DNA from: Ectobius pallidus
Taxonomy: Eukaryota > Arthropoda > Insecta > Blattodea > Ectobiidae
Length of the DNA: 64,000 nucleotides
NCBI GenBank assembly: GCA_964059195.1
Contig: CAXKWD010000004.1
Span: 121,244,043-121,308,042, forward strand
Direction of reading: 5' to 3'
Part shown: piece after piece, positions 12,122 through 23,965 of the stretch
How positions within the stretch are numbered: the stretch's first letter is position 1
How the letters are laid out: each line of letters starts with the position of its first letter
Position numbers and translations under genes: made by a program
The notes under the pieces: model-generated
What the model was told of the DNA's origin: nothing
Database searches by the model: none
Seen by the model: only the letters and a program-made list of their open reading frames with translations

Positions 12122-14196
12122 CCCCGTCTAAACTTTTACCGGGAAAAAGGTTTATGTCAACAGGAAACCCAAGCTGGGATGGTATACTGAGGAAATAAAA
12201 TCATATAAAGAGCGTCTTATGCGTTTGCATAGTTATATTAAGTGGGCTTTGCGTTATGGTATGGATGTTAAGAATCTTAAAGAGATGCTAAGAAATACAA
12301 AAAAAAGAGTATAATCACATGATAAAACAAGCGAAGAAGCAGTACAATGTAAAGCTGCCTGGCAAATCATAAATAATGCAAGAAGGGATTGCAGTGATAA
12401 GAATGCTCATGACTTAAATCCTGAGGATATGAACCACTATTTTGTAAGCTCGGTACAAAATATACGTGACTCGGTAGGGGTCTGTAGCAATCAGGCTATG
12501 TTATTTTTGGATAAGATGAATAATTCACATAGGGACTTTAGATGGAATCTGATATCTACTGCCGATATACTTAAAATGATTAGGGGGTTCAAAAATTCCA
12601 AATGTAAGGACATTTATGAGAATAGTGTCGAAATACTTAAGTATGTAATTGAAGATATTATTGACCCAGTCACGCAGTGCATTAATCAATGTCTGGTTAG
12701 AGGGATTTTCCCTAAATCTTTTAAGTTTTCTAAAATAGTGCCGATATTTAAAAAAGGTGATCCGTCATTAAGTGAGAACTATCGACCAGTATCTATCTTG
12801 CCAATATTTTCCAAAATTCTTGAAAAAGTAATGTATTCTCAACTGTTTGAATTCTGTGAAAGTAATGACATCTTTAGTAATGAGCAGTTTGGGTTTAGGA
12901 GAGGAAGATCTACTATTGATGCAGTACAGAAGTTAATTTCACATGTTATTTTAGGATTGGACTCGCATGTTAATACAATGACCGCACTTTGCGATCTATC
13001 CAAGGCGTTCGATTGTGTGTCTCACGATTTGATTATATCCAAACTAAATTATTATGGCATTAGTAACAAAGAACTAGATTTATTCAAATCTTTTTTGTCA
13101 AATAGATTTCAGGCCGTGTGCGTGCAACGAAAATATTCAGATTTTGCTCAACTTGAATGTGGGGTCCCGCAAGGATCAGTACTCGGACCACTGTTGTTTT
13201 TAATTATGATTAATGATCTTCCTTCTAATTTAAAATGCAACTCTATTTTATTTACTGATGATACTTCATTATTCGCGTCAAACAAGAATATTGAGGAATT
13301 AATAACTAATATGTCTCATTCATTTAGTGAGGCATCTAACTGGTTCCAGGCTAACGGTTTCAAACTAAACAATGACAAAACTCAAAATATTGTATTTACA
13401 TTAACTAACTCTTGCCCTAAAGGTATGGAACAATCAGTTAAATTCTTAGGCATTATTCTGGATTGTAAGTTATCCTGGAAAGATCATATTGATGCAGTTT
13501 GTGTACGCCTCTCAAGGGTAATATATCTACTGTGCAAGCTAAAGAGTCAAGTGTCTAAAACATTTTTAAAATGTTCTTACTTCGCCTTCTTTGACAGTGT
13601 ATTAAGATACGGCATTCAGGTCTGGGGCAACGGTAGCAGCATTCATAATGTTCTGGTACTACAGAAGAAAGCGGTTAGAATATTATCTGGAGCAAAATAT
13701 GATGACCACTGTAGGCCTTTATTTAAGAAAGAAAGAATTTTAACAGTAATTAATATGTATATATTTTATACTCTTATTATGATTAAGTTAAACCCGGCCG
13801 AGTATGGTTATAGATCAGAGAAGCACCACTACTCTACGAGATTTAATTATTTTCTTGAAGTGCCTCATGTGAGACTTGCCAAATCAAAAAACTGGTGTAA
13901 AAATTTAGGAGTATCCATGTTTAATAAGTTGCCCCAAGTGGCTCACAATGTGGATTTTAAGCAATTCAAGTTCCATTTACATTGTTGGCTGCTTGACAAT
14001 CCATTTTATGGTGTGCAAGAGTTTTTTGAGGCTCAAATCAATATAACATTCTAGTCTGGGTTTCCTGATTTATTGTTTTACCTATTTATGTATAGTATTC
14101 ATTTTATTTAATTTTCGATGTCTATAGCAGCACAGTGTTGCTAACGACTAATTAGAAAATTAAATTAAATTAAATTAAATTTTCGTTCTTTCACTT
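12122..14196 (+). mobile_element. LINE A, 3' part (continuation after BEL insertion)
   Basis: The endonuclease-RT linker, reverse transcriptase, C-terminal region and a 3' tail of tandem aaatt units at about 14155-14182 continue the element that stopped at 4273. The linker is readable in a different frame (NRKPKLGWYTEEIKSYKERL, about 12150-12215) and shifts frame near 12310. Confidence 0.82.
12429..14054 (+). pseudogene. LINE A reverse transcriptase
   Basis: This 541-codon open frame carries all RT blocks in order: KKGDPSLSENYRPVSILP, QFGFRRGRST, LCDLSKAFDCVSH (motif A Asp), GVPQGSVLGPLLFL (motif B), and LFTDDTSLF (motif C; the usual Y/FADD is FTDD, keeping both Asp), followed by the LGIILDCKLSWKDHI thumb region. 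It copies the LINE RNA at the nicked target. The frame is open to its stop but cut off from its endonuclease by the BEL element and a frameshift near 12310, so the copy is dead. Confidence 0.85.
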
Positions 14197-14862
14197 CTGT
14201 TCTATTTCTGTCTTGGTCATGACCAATATATATAATTCTCAACCATACTCAATTACGAGCCATTATTAAATAACTTTTCACATTGTAAAAATTTCGTTAT
14301 TCTGGCCCACGATATTCTAAGAGTAAAGAACATAATAATTATTATTATTAATTCTAGTTTACTTGAAGTGCTGTAATTGCTTAATCTCGCCATGTTATAG
14401 AAACATATATTTTTCTCAAGTAATGTTAAATTTTGTAATCATAAATTACTGATCATATATTTCACTGTATAAATTCTGTTCTGATCTATTTCCGTACTGC
14501 AGACATTTTTCTACTATATCATCATTTACTGTTTTTCTATTTGAAACTTTTGTAATAAACATATATATTCTGAATTTAATTCTTTTTCTTAAGTAATTCT
14601 ATTTTTGGGCTAACTATTTCCAGTACCTTCCACTTATCCTCATAGCACATGTGGTTCTGCCATCCCTTATATAAATGTCCTTAGTAGCATTAATTTATAT
14701 TGAATTATTGGTACATAATGGAACTGCCAAATGGGATTGGCTATGTGGGGTTTTGGCTGCTGTGTTCTTCTAAGCTAACTTAATATTCAATCGTCAAGTA
14801 GTGTTTTCATTGTGTAAAATAGTTAAAAGTGATTATACAATTATATAGAATATATAAGAAAT
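14197..14862. other. A+T-rich stretch, no gene recognised
   Basis: Lies between the LINE A tail and the first codons of the Mutator-like transposase. It probably includes the 5' end of that element, but I could not find a left terminal repeat matching its right end (aactatctcccctt at 23950-23963). Confidence 0.4.
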
Positions 14863-14978
14863 GACAAAACCAAAAGGAGTGTTTAAGAAACGGAAGTTTA
14901 TTAGTAATCAGTATACAAAAAAACATGTTCATGGACAATCTACGCTTGAGACTACAAGTCATGTAAATGATTCTACAC
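14863..14978 (+). pseudogene. Mutator-like (MULE) transposase, exon/fragment 1
   Basis: The ATG at about 14863 begins MTKPKGVFKKRKFISNQYTK; the KRKFxGNxYTKK start followed by a Ser-rich linker is typical of arthropod Mutator-like transposases. The frame is interrupted at 14978 by the hAT element and resumes at 18744 with the Ser-rich linker. It belongs with 22064-23570. Confidence 0.65.
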
Positions 14979-15348
14979 CAGTGGTTTCAACCTGGGGGCA
15001 ATCACCCCCAAGTGGGCGATTTGGGCAATAAATAAGTGGGGGCCGATAAGTATTCAAAGGGGGAAAAATTAAAATAGTACTGTATAGTAGAGCCTGTACA
15101 GTAGAAGCTGCAGGGTAGAACAAGTCACTGGCTATTCTCAGCTGGCGAGTTCACTGCACTCACCCCTCTCCACAGTCCCCTCCTGTTGCTGCTGTTGTTC
15201 CTCCCCCTCCTGCCATCACAACACACTTGCCATTGACCTACATTCGTCTTCAGTCTTCACTAGCCTTTGTGTGCCTCACCATCAGTTTTTGTGCTTGCCT
15301 TTTCTGTTTTTGTGTGTTTGTTTTGAAGTGTAGAAGTTCATGCACAAT

Positions 15349-17290
15349 GGATTAAAAAAATAAGTGTCGTATACTCAGCTGAGTATTTAAAATTAGGTTT
15401 TGTTGCATCACCACAAAATGTGCAGTTTCCACATTCTCTTTTGTGTGATAAAACATTTACTAGTAATGAAGCCATGAAGCCTTCACGAATGAAAGATCAT
15501 TTATCAAAAGTACACAATGATAAGGCGAGTAAAGAACATAGTTATTTTCAACACCTCAAAGCTAAAGCTGATAAACAGCCTAATGTGAGTGAATTATTTA
15601 AGAAACGAACCGATCTTGACAAAGGTCTTCTTGCTTCTTACGAGGTGTCTTTATTGATCGCTGGCGAAACTCTTGTTTTAACGGCTACCAAAAAAATTGT
15701 TGAAATCATGCTAGGTGAGGGCCCTAGTAATAAGATAAGTCAATCAGTTCCTTTGAGCAACAATACTGTATCCAGGCGAATTGACGAAATGGCCACGGAC
15801 GTTGAACCCAAACTCACCAATTTGTTGAAAAAAGTAAATTTGCATTGCAGATTGATGACTCAACTGTGATTGATAACAAAGCAACTTTATTAGCTTATGT
15901 GAAGTTTATCAATGAACAAAAGGAAATTACCGAGAAAATGTTGTTTGCTAGAACTTTGATCACTGATACAAAGGGATCGTCGATTTTTAAAGTGGTGCAA
16001 AATTATTTTGAGCAAAAAGAGATTCCCCTAACAAACGTGAGCGTTTGCGCAACAGACGGTGCTCCTGCCATGTCAGGTCGTCATGCTGGGTTTCTGCCCA
16101 CCTTAAGGAAGAAGGCCAGAGGTCATCACTATTCACTGTGCAATTCATCGTCAACACTTAGCTGCGAAAAAATTGAGTGGTGTCCTGCATGAAACCCTAC
16201 AACTGGTTATTACTGGTGTCAATAGCGTTGCCACCTGTCCCGAATTTGGCGGGACATTCCGCATTTTAAGAACATTTTCACCATCCCGAATTATGCCTAA
16301 GAGGGACGCATTATACACTTTTTTTTATTATTTTGCTAGCCTTTTCTTTTCTAATGTTAGTGTTACTGTTACATAGACTATTCAGTTTTGGCTTTGTAAC
16401 GAATATATACCATCTTTCTCTTATTTAATAAATTGTTCCATGCACAAATTTAGGTATGAAGATCGGCGATATGCATATATTCGATAAGTGTCCCTCCTTA
16501 GCCTTACCAAAGGTGGCAACTCTAGGTGTCAACAAGATCAAAGCTAATTCCCTCAATGACCGTCTGTTCCGACAACTTTGCCATGAAAATGATGAGGAAT
16601 TTGAATGCTTGCTTCTACATACAGCCATGAGGTGGCTTTCCAAAGGAAACTGTATGCGCCGTTTCTTTGAATTATTTGATACGGTTACTGAGTTTCTCTA
16701 CATGCCTGATCCTGAATTTGAAGCAACGCAAGTTGGAACTGGCATACCTTACAGATATTTTTGAAAAAATGAACGTAGTCAATATAAGGCTTCAAGGAAT
16801 TATTTCATCATTCATCGTCAAGTTTGGTAAGGTAAACATTGGCCGTAAAGAGTTGATTCAGTTTCCGACCCTTAAAAAGTGTTCAGTGTCAGATAACGAG
16901 ACTCCTGAACTCCCAGAAGACAAAATCCTAATTTTTACTGATCACCTTGACCAGTTAAAAACTGACATGAAATCAAGATAACTCTTTGCAGACAGAGTTT
17001 CTAGATCTGAAGTATGACTGTGAGGCGAAAATCATTTTCAAGCAGAGCAGTTACGAGTTAGCCTGGGTGAAGTTTATGGACACTGTGGGGAAAAACTGAA
17101 CCACTTCTCATCTTGTTCCTGTCAATATAATTAGTTGAAAAAGGATTTAGTTCTGTTGTCCAGCTCCTCACAAAACAAAGAAATAAATTAGACATTTGCT
17201 TCAAAGGAGACTTGCGCCTGAACTTGATGAACATAAAGCCAGATATTCAAGCTTTAACTGAAATCCACCAAGCCCCATGCAGCCACTGAA
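15349..17290 (+). pseudogene. hAT transposase, ZBED5/SCAND3-like (split by MITE, many stops)
   Basis: hAT transposases cut and paste DNA. In order: an N-terminal BED-type finger remnant (CDKTFTSNEAMKPSRMKDHLSK, one Cys lost, about 15420-15510); VPLSNNTVSRRIDEMA (about 15750); TDGAPAMSGR (about 16050, holding a core Asp); HRQHLAAKK in another frame (about 16145); then after the MITE KIKANSLNDRLFRQLCH, AMRWLSKGNCMRRFF (about 16630), and the C-terminal hAT dimerisation block VEKGFSSVVQLLTKQRNKL (about 17135). The initiator ATG at 15349 is followed two codons later by a stop. Multiple frameshifts make it non-functional. Confidence 0.85.
16223..16524. mobile_element. MITE, 302 bp, with 8-bp TSD, inside hAT 1
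   Basis: Inverted termini TAGCGTTGCCACCT and AGGTGGCAACTCTA are flanked by the 8-bp direct repeat GGTGTCAA (16215-16222, 16525-16532). The hAT transposase reads ...LQLVITGVN before it and NKIKANSLNDR after it, so it is an insertion into coding sequence. There is no internal coding. Confidence 0.85.
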
Positions 17291-17684
17291 AAGGTAAAAT
17301 AAAACAATAACAAAGTTTTCAAACTCTCATTTATTTTTTCAAATTTTAACTGTTGACTTTCTTAATTTTTCCAGATTCCAATTTAAAAAATCCCTTTAGG
17401 CAGGCCTACAGGCTGAGGTAGATTTCAAAGTGCTTTTGGTTTAATTTATTATCGCTGCGCAGCACTCTTCTTTTTTAGCCTTGGCATGGCAAACCCGCAG
17501 TAATAAGAACTGAATTCGGTAAAGAAGAAGAGCCTACAATCATTTGTTTTGACAACAAGAATAGGATATAATATTCTGGGAGGCCGTGCGCAAGATCAGC
17601 AATGAATAAAATTAGCAAAGCCGCTAAACAAGACAAAATTATGATATTATAATAATTCTTTTAAGTGTTATTATTTTCAAACAT

Positions 17685-18068
17685 TAAAATCTCGCGTCAT
17701 ATGAGAGCTATCAAGAAACTAGTTATTGATTTGTAGAGTACTCATCAAGAGCTTTTCAACGATACCCACAAGACGTAGTTTCAAAAATTTCGAATCTCCA
17801 CCCCCTCACCCCCACCCCCACTCGTACCCCCAAAAACCCCCGAATTGTTGGTGTCACTGTGAACTCCATAGGGAGTTAAAATCTCGCGTCATATGAGAGC
17901 TATCAAGAAACTAGTTATTGATTTGTAGAGTACTCATCAAGAGCTTTTCAACGATACCCACAAGACGTAGTTTCAAAAATTTCGAATCTCCACCCCCTCA
18001 CCCCCACCTCCACTCGTACCCCCAAAAACCCCCGAATTGTTGGTGTCACTGTGAACTCCATAGGGAGT
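17685..18068. repeat. 192-bp direct tandem duplication
   Basis: Two adjacent copies starting near ctcgcgtcat (17691 and 17883) differ at only one base that I could see (cacccccact versus cacctccact). Each has a C-rich stretch. It lies in the non-coding 3' part of hAT 1; a partial, diverged third unit may follow to about 18170. Confidence 0.85.
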
Positions 18069-18743
18069 ACTCTAATTTATTCAAACAAAGTTTCCCTCTA
18101 TACTTCATAGGGGCCGAGATATAAATGTTTTAAAATTTCAACCCCCTCCCCCTCCCACCCCCTCGGGCCAATTTTGCCCATTAACGAACTTGTCCGAACT
18201 ATTGGGCCTAGAAATAACATAATAAAATTTGGTTCAAATATCTTCAAAATTACGGCCGCTATCGTGTAAAGATATATATATATATATAAATATCACAAAT
18301 TTTTTTTTGAACGGGCGGTGGTTTCGTACTTAGGGGAGCATAAAACGTAAAGATATGAAAGAATTTTTCGAAAATCATAACATGATATCCATTGCAATAG
18401 GTAGATTTTTCTTCGAAATCTACCTAAAATGAAAACATGTACTCCTGTTTTTTTAAAAGTACGTCAATGATCTTAGTTAATTATTTCACTTCTTTGTTCT
18501 TTAAAAAATCTGTAAAAAATTTACATTTTAATTTTTTTCTATTTTATTTAAGAGTGACCGGATAAAACTGCTTTGGTTGTTTTCATATACGGTAATAAAA
18601 TTGTTTAAAATAATAAAACTGCTTTATTATTTACACTTTACTTCAAATTAAAATTAGGCATACAATGAAAATGAAAAGGGGACGATAGGTGTTAGTCAAC
18701 CTCCAGAAAGAGGAGATGGGTCACAAAAGGTTGGGAACCACTG

Positions 18744-18826
18744 TTCTACACCATCCAGCAGCTCCAAGAAAAAAGTGGAAAGTAATAAACATGTATATAA
18801 TGGTAATAGTGAAACTACCAATATAA
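18744..18826 (+). pseudogene. MULE transposase, fragment 2 (Ser/Lys linker)
   Basis: After the hAT TSD the frame continues PSSSSKKKVESNKHVYNG and is cut at the TA dinucleotide (18827-18828) where the pogo element is inserted. Confidence 0.55.
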
Positions 18827-19091
18827 TAGGGAGTGGGGGGTAGTATCGGACAAGCCTAATATCTCCTGCTAGCAGGTGCTTGGAGGACCGGTTTTGTGAT
18901 TGACACCTGTAGCTAAATATTTGAGAGTGAACATCTTATTCAGTTGAGAGCTAGTTTCGATTGTGAATGGTAGTGTTTTTGTTCTTTTCTGTGTGAATCA
19001 GCTTGCACGAAGATAACTTCACAAAGCAGTAACAGGAAGAAGGGTGAGTTGTGTTGCATTCTAATATCACTAACAGAAGCACTGTACTTAA

Positions 19092-19848
19092 GGGGAGATG
19101 GTAGTTATCAGTGTCAAAAAATCGATTTTTTTCTTTGGCTCGTGTAATAGAGCATAGTTTTCTGAACATTTTGATATATAAGTCTTATATGTTGCGTTAT
19201 TATTAAGTCGAGCAGAGTGACAGTTATAGTCCTGGAGCTTTCTAAAACGGATAAAATAACTTAAGGTTAGAACATGCATGTCATTTTCTTTTCACTCTCC
19301 TGTAAAATTACATTTTTTGTACTTCAGGTACCATTTTCTGAAAAAAGCTATTCATGCTAAAATAATGAAACTTTTAGGAATTCATTATAGATGGATGACA
19401 AATTTCCCTTAGCAGAATTATGGAAAAAGTCTTGACTATACAGAATTTTCAACGGTTTTTATTTTAAAAAAAGTATTTTTTTTTAGTTATGAAGTTTTCA
19501 TGCAGTAATATTGTACATATTAGACTGATTGTGCTAGGGTAAATAGTAGTACCTATTGTTAGTAAGTTCCCAAAGTTTCACAAAAATCTAAGCTACAGAA
19601 ATTGAATAAAGCATACCTATGTCAAGGGAAGTAACTGTAAAACTAAATTATCACCTATTTGTTAAAAAATTCTTTCCTACCAAACAGTGAGTTCTGGAAC
19701 AACCATTCTCTGCTTATTTTAAATTACAGAGTGCACTTGCAAAGCATAAAAAAATTCAACTAAATCTGACTGTTAACACCTGAGTTATGGCTTCTTGAAC
19801 ATACGCTATATTTTCTATCATTTTGCTAGCGTTAACTACCATCTCCCC
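19092..19848. mobile_element. TIR element (MULE-type MITE candidate) inside pogo 1
   Basis: A perfect 16-bp inverted repeat, GGGGAGATGGTAGTTA at 19092-19107 and its complement at 19833-19848, bounds a 757-bp A+T-rich non-coding segment. The termini resemble the right end of the surrounding Mutator-like element (aactatctcccc at 23951-23962). I saw no target-site duplication. Confidence 0.6.
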
Positions 19849-20022
19849 GGCAATAAGCTGTAGGTTTAGAATTTAATTCTCTTCAAAGGTTCTTGGTTCA
19901 GATTTTTTTCTTAGGACGTGAATCGGGTGGTATCAAACAGGAAACTAGCGGGTAGTATCGGACATTATAGCTAATCATCCAACGTGGTTACTGATGGTTC
20001 TTTCCTTTTGTTTTAGGTAAAT

Positions 20023-21782
20023 ATGGGGAAGATAAGAGGAAAGTGGGAAGAAGGCTACATGATATTTGCCGTGAACAATGTCGGGGACAAAAAAATGACC
20101 ATTCGAGAGGCAAATGATCATTTTTCAGTACTGAAAAGTACATTAGCTGATAGGTTAAAAACTCTTAAAGATGGCAAAGAAATTCATCTGAAAGTATACA
20201 CGGTCAACAGAAGGACTTACCAAAGAACATTCACAGACGAGCAAGAGAATGATCTGTGCCTCTTAATAGAACGGAGTTTTTAAAACAGTTTACGAATTTG
20301 CTGAGGGATTAGGAACTGAACACAGATTCAGTAAGACTAATATGATGGCAGGGAAAGATTTCTTTTATGATTTTATGAAGAGACACCAGGATCTGAGTTT
20401 GAGGACAGCTGAATCAACCAGTTTGCAGCGAGTAGCAGATTTTAATAAGGGTCAACTGGACAAACTTTTTGACAAACTAAATGATCTGATGTTGAAATAT
20501 TAATTTCTCCTTCAAGAATATTTAACGCTGATGAGACCGGAGTGTCTTGTGTCCACACACAAACCATCAAAAAGTTTTGCCAGTCAGGGGCAAAAAACAG
20601 GTAGGGAAACTTAGATCTGGAGAGAGAGAGGAAGGAACGTAACTGTTTTACTTGCAATCAATGCTTCTGGGGACCAGTTCATTCCTCCACTGTTTGTTTT
20701 CCCCCACGTACGGATGGACAATGATCTGATAAAGGATGCACCAGTAGGAAATATTTTTGACAGACAATCAAGCGGCTGGATTACAAAGGAAGGCTTCCTG
20801 AAATGGATGGAGTCGTTGGTCGAGAGAGTGAATCCGACAGAAGAAAATCCGGTTCTACTGATAGTAGATCGGCATGCTAGCCATAAGGACTTGGACGTGA
20901 TTTTATATGCGAAGAGGCATCATGTTCACGTGCTCAGCTTACCACCGCACACCACACATAAATTACAACCGCTTGACAGAGTGGTGATGAAGCCCTTCAA
21001 AAATGCTTATAATGAGGCATAATGAAGCTTGCTCATTATGGATGAGAAAGTATCCGAAAATGAAAATATGTCTGAGGGATATTGCTTGGCTTGTAAACTC
21101 TGCATTGAGCAAGGTGTGCCGAATGGAGCTTTCTCAATCAGCATTTTTTTGTACAGGAATCTACCCCTGGAACCCTAACATCTTCACCGATCTGGATTTT
21201 CAATCATCCTTTTCCGAATCCGCACAATGTCCATCAAATCCAGAAGCTTCTTGTCAAGATCCTATGCCTTCACCAGTGCCTCAGACTTCACCTGTGTCCA
21301 TAGATCTAGACTTTCCATCAACTTCTAAGCAGGCAGCATCAGCGGCAGCACAATCATCATCGCCACTCGAGATAAGCAGCAATCCTTCTACATCCCTGGT
21401 ACTACTCAAGAAAATCTCACTCCTTCCCAGCAGTGCTAAAGAAAAATTGGACAGAGGAAAAAGACGTCGAGAAGAAAGTGAAATATTAACTCCCACCCCA
21501 TTCAAACATCAACTGGGGGAAAAGCGAGCTCACTTCTGTGAAGGGAAAAACAAGAAAAACCAGGACATCGTCACAAGTAAATCAGTGAAAACTGCACAGA
21601 AGAAACTTAAATTCACTGGGAACAATACAGAAGATGGAGAGACTGAATGCATCATTTGTAGGGAAACGTTTAGTGAAGATTTGATTCAGTGCAGTGTTTG
21701 CAACGGCTGGGCACACGAAAAATGTGCAAATTTGGAGGGGAACTCTTCATTTTATAAATGTGACATTTCTATAAAAAAGTAA
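20023..21782 (+). pseudogene. pogo-like transposase with C-terminal PHD-type finger
   Basis: Start ATG at 20023 (MGKIRGKWEEGYM). Parts in order: a psq/CENP-B-type helix-turn-helix (about residues 1-50, MTIREANDHFSVLKSTLADR); a second DNA-binding segment; a DDE domain with NADETG (shifted frame, about 20527), LLIVDRHASH (about 20861) and LQPLDRVVMKPF (about 20970); a GIYPWNPNIFTD C-terminal block (about 21165); a Ser/Pro-rich linker; and a zinc finger CIICRETF...CSVCNGWAHEKC (about 21650-21725). Stops at 20281 and near 20500 and 21020 plus frameshifts inactivate it, but the D,D,D residues are all visible across frames. Confidence 0.82.
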
Positions 21783-22063
21783 AACAGTGACGCTTTATAC
21801 TTTGAACATGGAAATAAGTCTTTTGTGGAAAGCAGTGACTGTCCGATACCACCCTCCATTTTTCAAAAGTACAAAAATGTAACTACTTTTTCATTTCCTT
21901 GCGCTAATTACATTTTTTAGTTCTAATTAAATACATTCATATAAACATTTAGTTATAAGAATAACGATAACTGTAAAGTAGATTAAACATTTGCTTCCAG
22001 TTTCAAAAAAGAGTTACGTCATAAAAACCTACGGTATCCGATACCACCATCCCCTTTCCCCTA

Positions 22064-23570
22064 ATTGATTTAACAAATATTATCTACTGTAGGGCTACTG
22101 CATCAATATTTGTCTTGTAATGTTTGTGGTGGCAACCTACTACTAACTAAAAACGATTCACAGAGAAATGGACTGGCAACCTCTCTTATTACTGACTGTA
22201 CAAATTGTAAAAGTAAGCAGACTTTCTGGACATCAATAAATGTCAAAACAATGGTTTATTTGAGGTTAATGTCAGGTATTTTTATAGCCTGAGGTGTATT
22301 GGGAAGGAATTTTCAGCAGGAAAAGCATTGTGTGAGTTCCTAAATCTACCACCTCCACCCACAAAAGTAACTTAATACACCTCTGTTGTTGGTGAAAGTG
22401 TTAAAAAGATCGTGAAAGATGCTGCTGTAGAGGCTGTAGAAGCCAATGATGGTAGCATCTGCATTCTAGTGGCTTTTGATGGCAGTTGGCAAAAAAGAGG
22501 TTTCCAGTCGAAGAATGCTTGTGACACTGCTACTAGAGACACTGGAAAAGTCCTTGATATAGAGGTATTATCGAAATATTGCCAGTGTTGTATGTTGGCA
22601 AAGGAAAATAAAAACCATACCAATTGTGTGAAGAACTATGAAGGTACCAGTGGTGGCATGGAAGTTGCAGCCGCTGTTAGTATTTTCGGACGATCCGAGA
22701 GAAATCGAGTAGTTCGGTACTCGCAGTTCCTCGGAGATGGTGACTTCCAAGCATATAATGCTGTGTATGATAGCAAACCATAAGGAGAGATAGGTATTGA
22801 AAGACTAGAGTGTGTGGGGTCCAGAAGAGAATTGGTACTCCGAAAATTAAAACAGAAGTTGGGGAACACACCACTGTCCAATGGAAAAACAATCAAGGGT
22901 CGCCTCACCAATGCTACCATTGACCTTCTCCAAACATACTATGGAAAGGGTATAAAGGAGAACAGTAGCAATTTAGAAAAAATGATGCGTGCTGTCTGGG
23001 CCACTCTCTTCCATAAAGTTTCAACAGATGAGAAGCCACTGCACAACATTTGTTGTTCCAGTGAGTGATGCAAGTACCTGAAGGCTGGTACTATTGCTGG
23101 TACTGGAAGCTGCTGGTACTATTTACACACACAAGGATCCCACTGACAAAGCTGTTATTAAGGGGATTAAGCCTGTATATGATGATCTTTCCCATTCACG
23201 TCTCCTAACAAAATGTTTGCATGGCAAGACTCAAAATGTAAATGAGTCATTCAGTAATGTTATATGGACACGTGTGCCAGAAATGTATTTGTGGGGAGAA
23301 CGACATTAGAATTGGGCATCCGTGATGCAGTGATAACTTTTAATGTGGGAAATGTAGGTAGGATGAGTGTACTTGAACACTTACGGGTGAAAGTTGGGAA
23401 GAACACAGTGACCATTTTTCAAGAGCCGGATCGTATAAGGATTGCCAAAGCACAAATGGCAATGTAGAATATGTCCAAAGAAGTCAGATCCAACAGAAGA
23501 AGAGCTAAATTGGTACAGCAAGACATGGAGGGGGATGTTGACAACTGTGCAGGAGAATTCTAATCTGTGA
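22064..23570 (+). pseudogene. MULE transposase, main catalytic part
   Basis: Arthropod Mutator-like transposase domain. Visible blocks: CNVCGGNLLLTKNDSQRNGL and CTNCKSKQTFWTS (zinc-binding N-terminal part, about 22110-22230); VAFDGSWQKRGFQSKN (about 22470, probable catalytic Asp); DTGKVLDIEVLSKYC; CVKNYEGTSGGMEVAAA; VVRYSQFLGDGDFQAYNAV (about 22710, second Asp); IERLECVGSRREL; LLTKCLHGKTQNVNESFSNVI (about 23215). Stops and frame changes near 22107, 22290, 22783 and 23068 inactivate it. Its N-terminus lies at 14863 and 18744, cut off by two insertions. Confidence 0.82.
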
Positions 23571-23963
23571 GTGTAGTGAAAAGTTTCTTTTTTACATTTT
23601 TTCTTTTAATTTGCATTTTCTCCAATTAACATTTTTTCTCATAAATGCCCCATTTTCTCAGGAACTATAAATGACAGAACACTAAGATTTTTATACGTGT
23701 TAACAACAACCAAGCATTGAAACAGAGCCACAATAGGTGATATTTTGTTTAAGTTTGTTGATAAAAATAAAAATAATCAGCCTTACACAATAAAAATCAT
23801 ATTCTTTTTAGAACTTGCATAGCTTCATGAATATGGTCCAATTGGCTTAGAAACTTAGGATCTACATGCTGTAAAAATTTCATAATGAAATTTTCAGTAG
23901 TTCTTTAGATAATGGGTCATTAAATTAGGAAATTTAACATTGTCGGAATAACTATCTCCCCTT
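23571..23963. mobile_element. 3' end of the MULE, with terminal repeat
   Basis: Non-coding A+T-rich tail of the Mutator-like element ending in ataactatctcccctt. Its reverse complement resembles the termini of the small element at 19092-19848. Gypsy protease coding begins immediately afterwards, so the element probably sits within, or abuts, a Gypsy relic. Confidence 0.55.
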
Positions 23964-23965
23964 AA

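Larger units (their letters stand above)
14979..18743 (+). mobile_element. hAT element 1 (ZBED5/SCAND3-like), 3.77 kb, with 8-bp TSD
   Basis: The left end CAGTGGTTTCAACCT and right end AGGTTGGGAACCACTG form imperfect inverted repeats, and the 8-bp direct repeat TTCTACAC flanks both sides (14971-14978, 18744-18751). The transposase lies at 15349-17290. A MITE (16223-16524) and a 192-bp tandem duplication (17685-18068) lie inside. The insertion splits the MULE transposase. Confidence 0.9.
18829..22061 (+). mobile_element. pogo-like Tc1/mariner element 1, 3.23 kb, TA target duplication
   Basis: Left end GGGAGTGGGGGGTAGTATCGG and right end CCGATACCACCATCCCC are imperfect inverted repeats flanked by TA on both sides (18827-18828, 22062-22063). 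Additional copies of the GGTAGTATCGGACA motif occur inside both ends (about 19951 and, inverted, about 21838). The transposase gene lies at 20023-21782. The element splits the MULE transposase. Confidence 0.85.
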
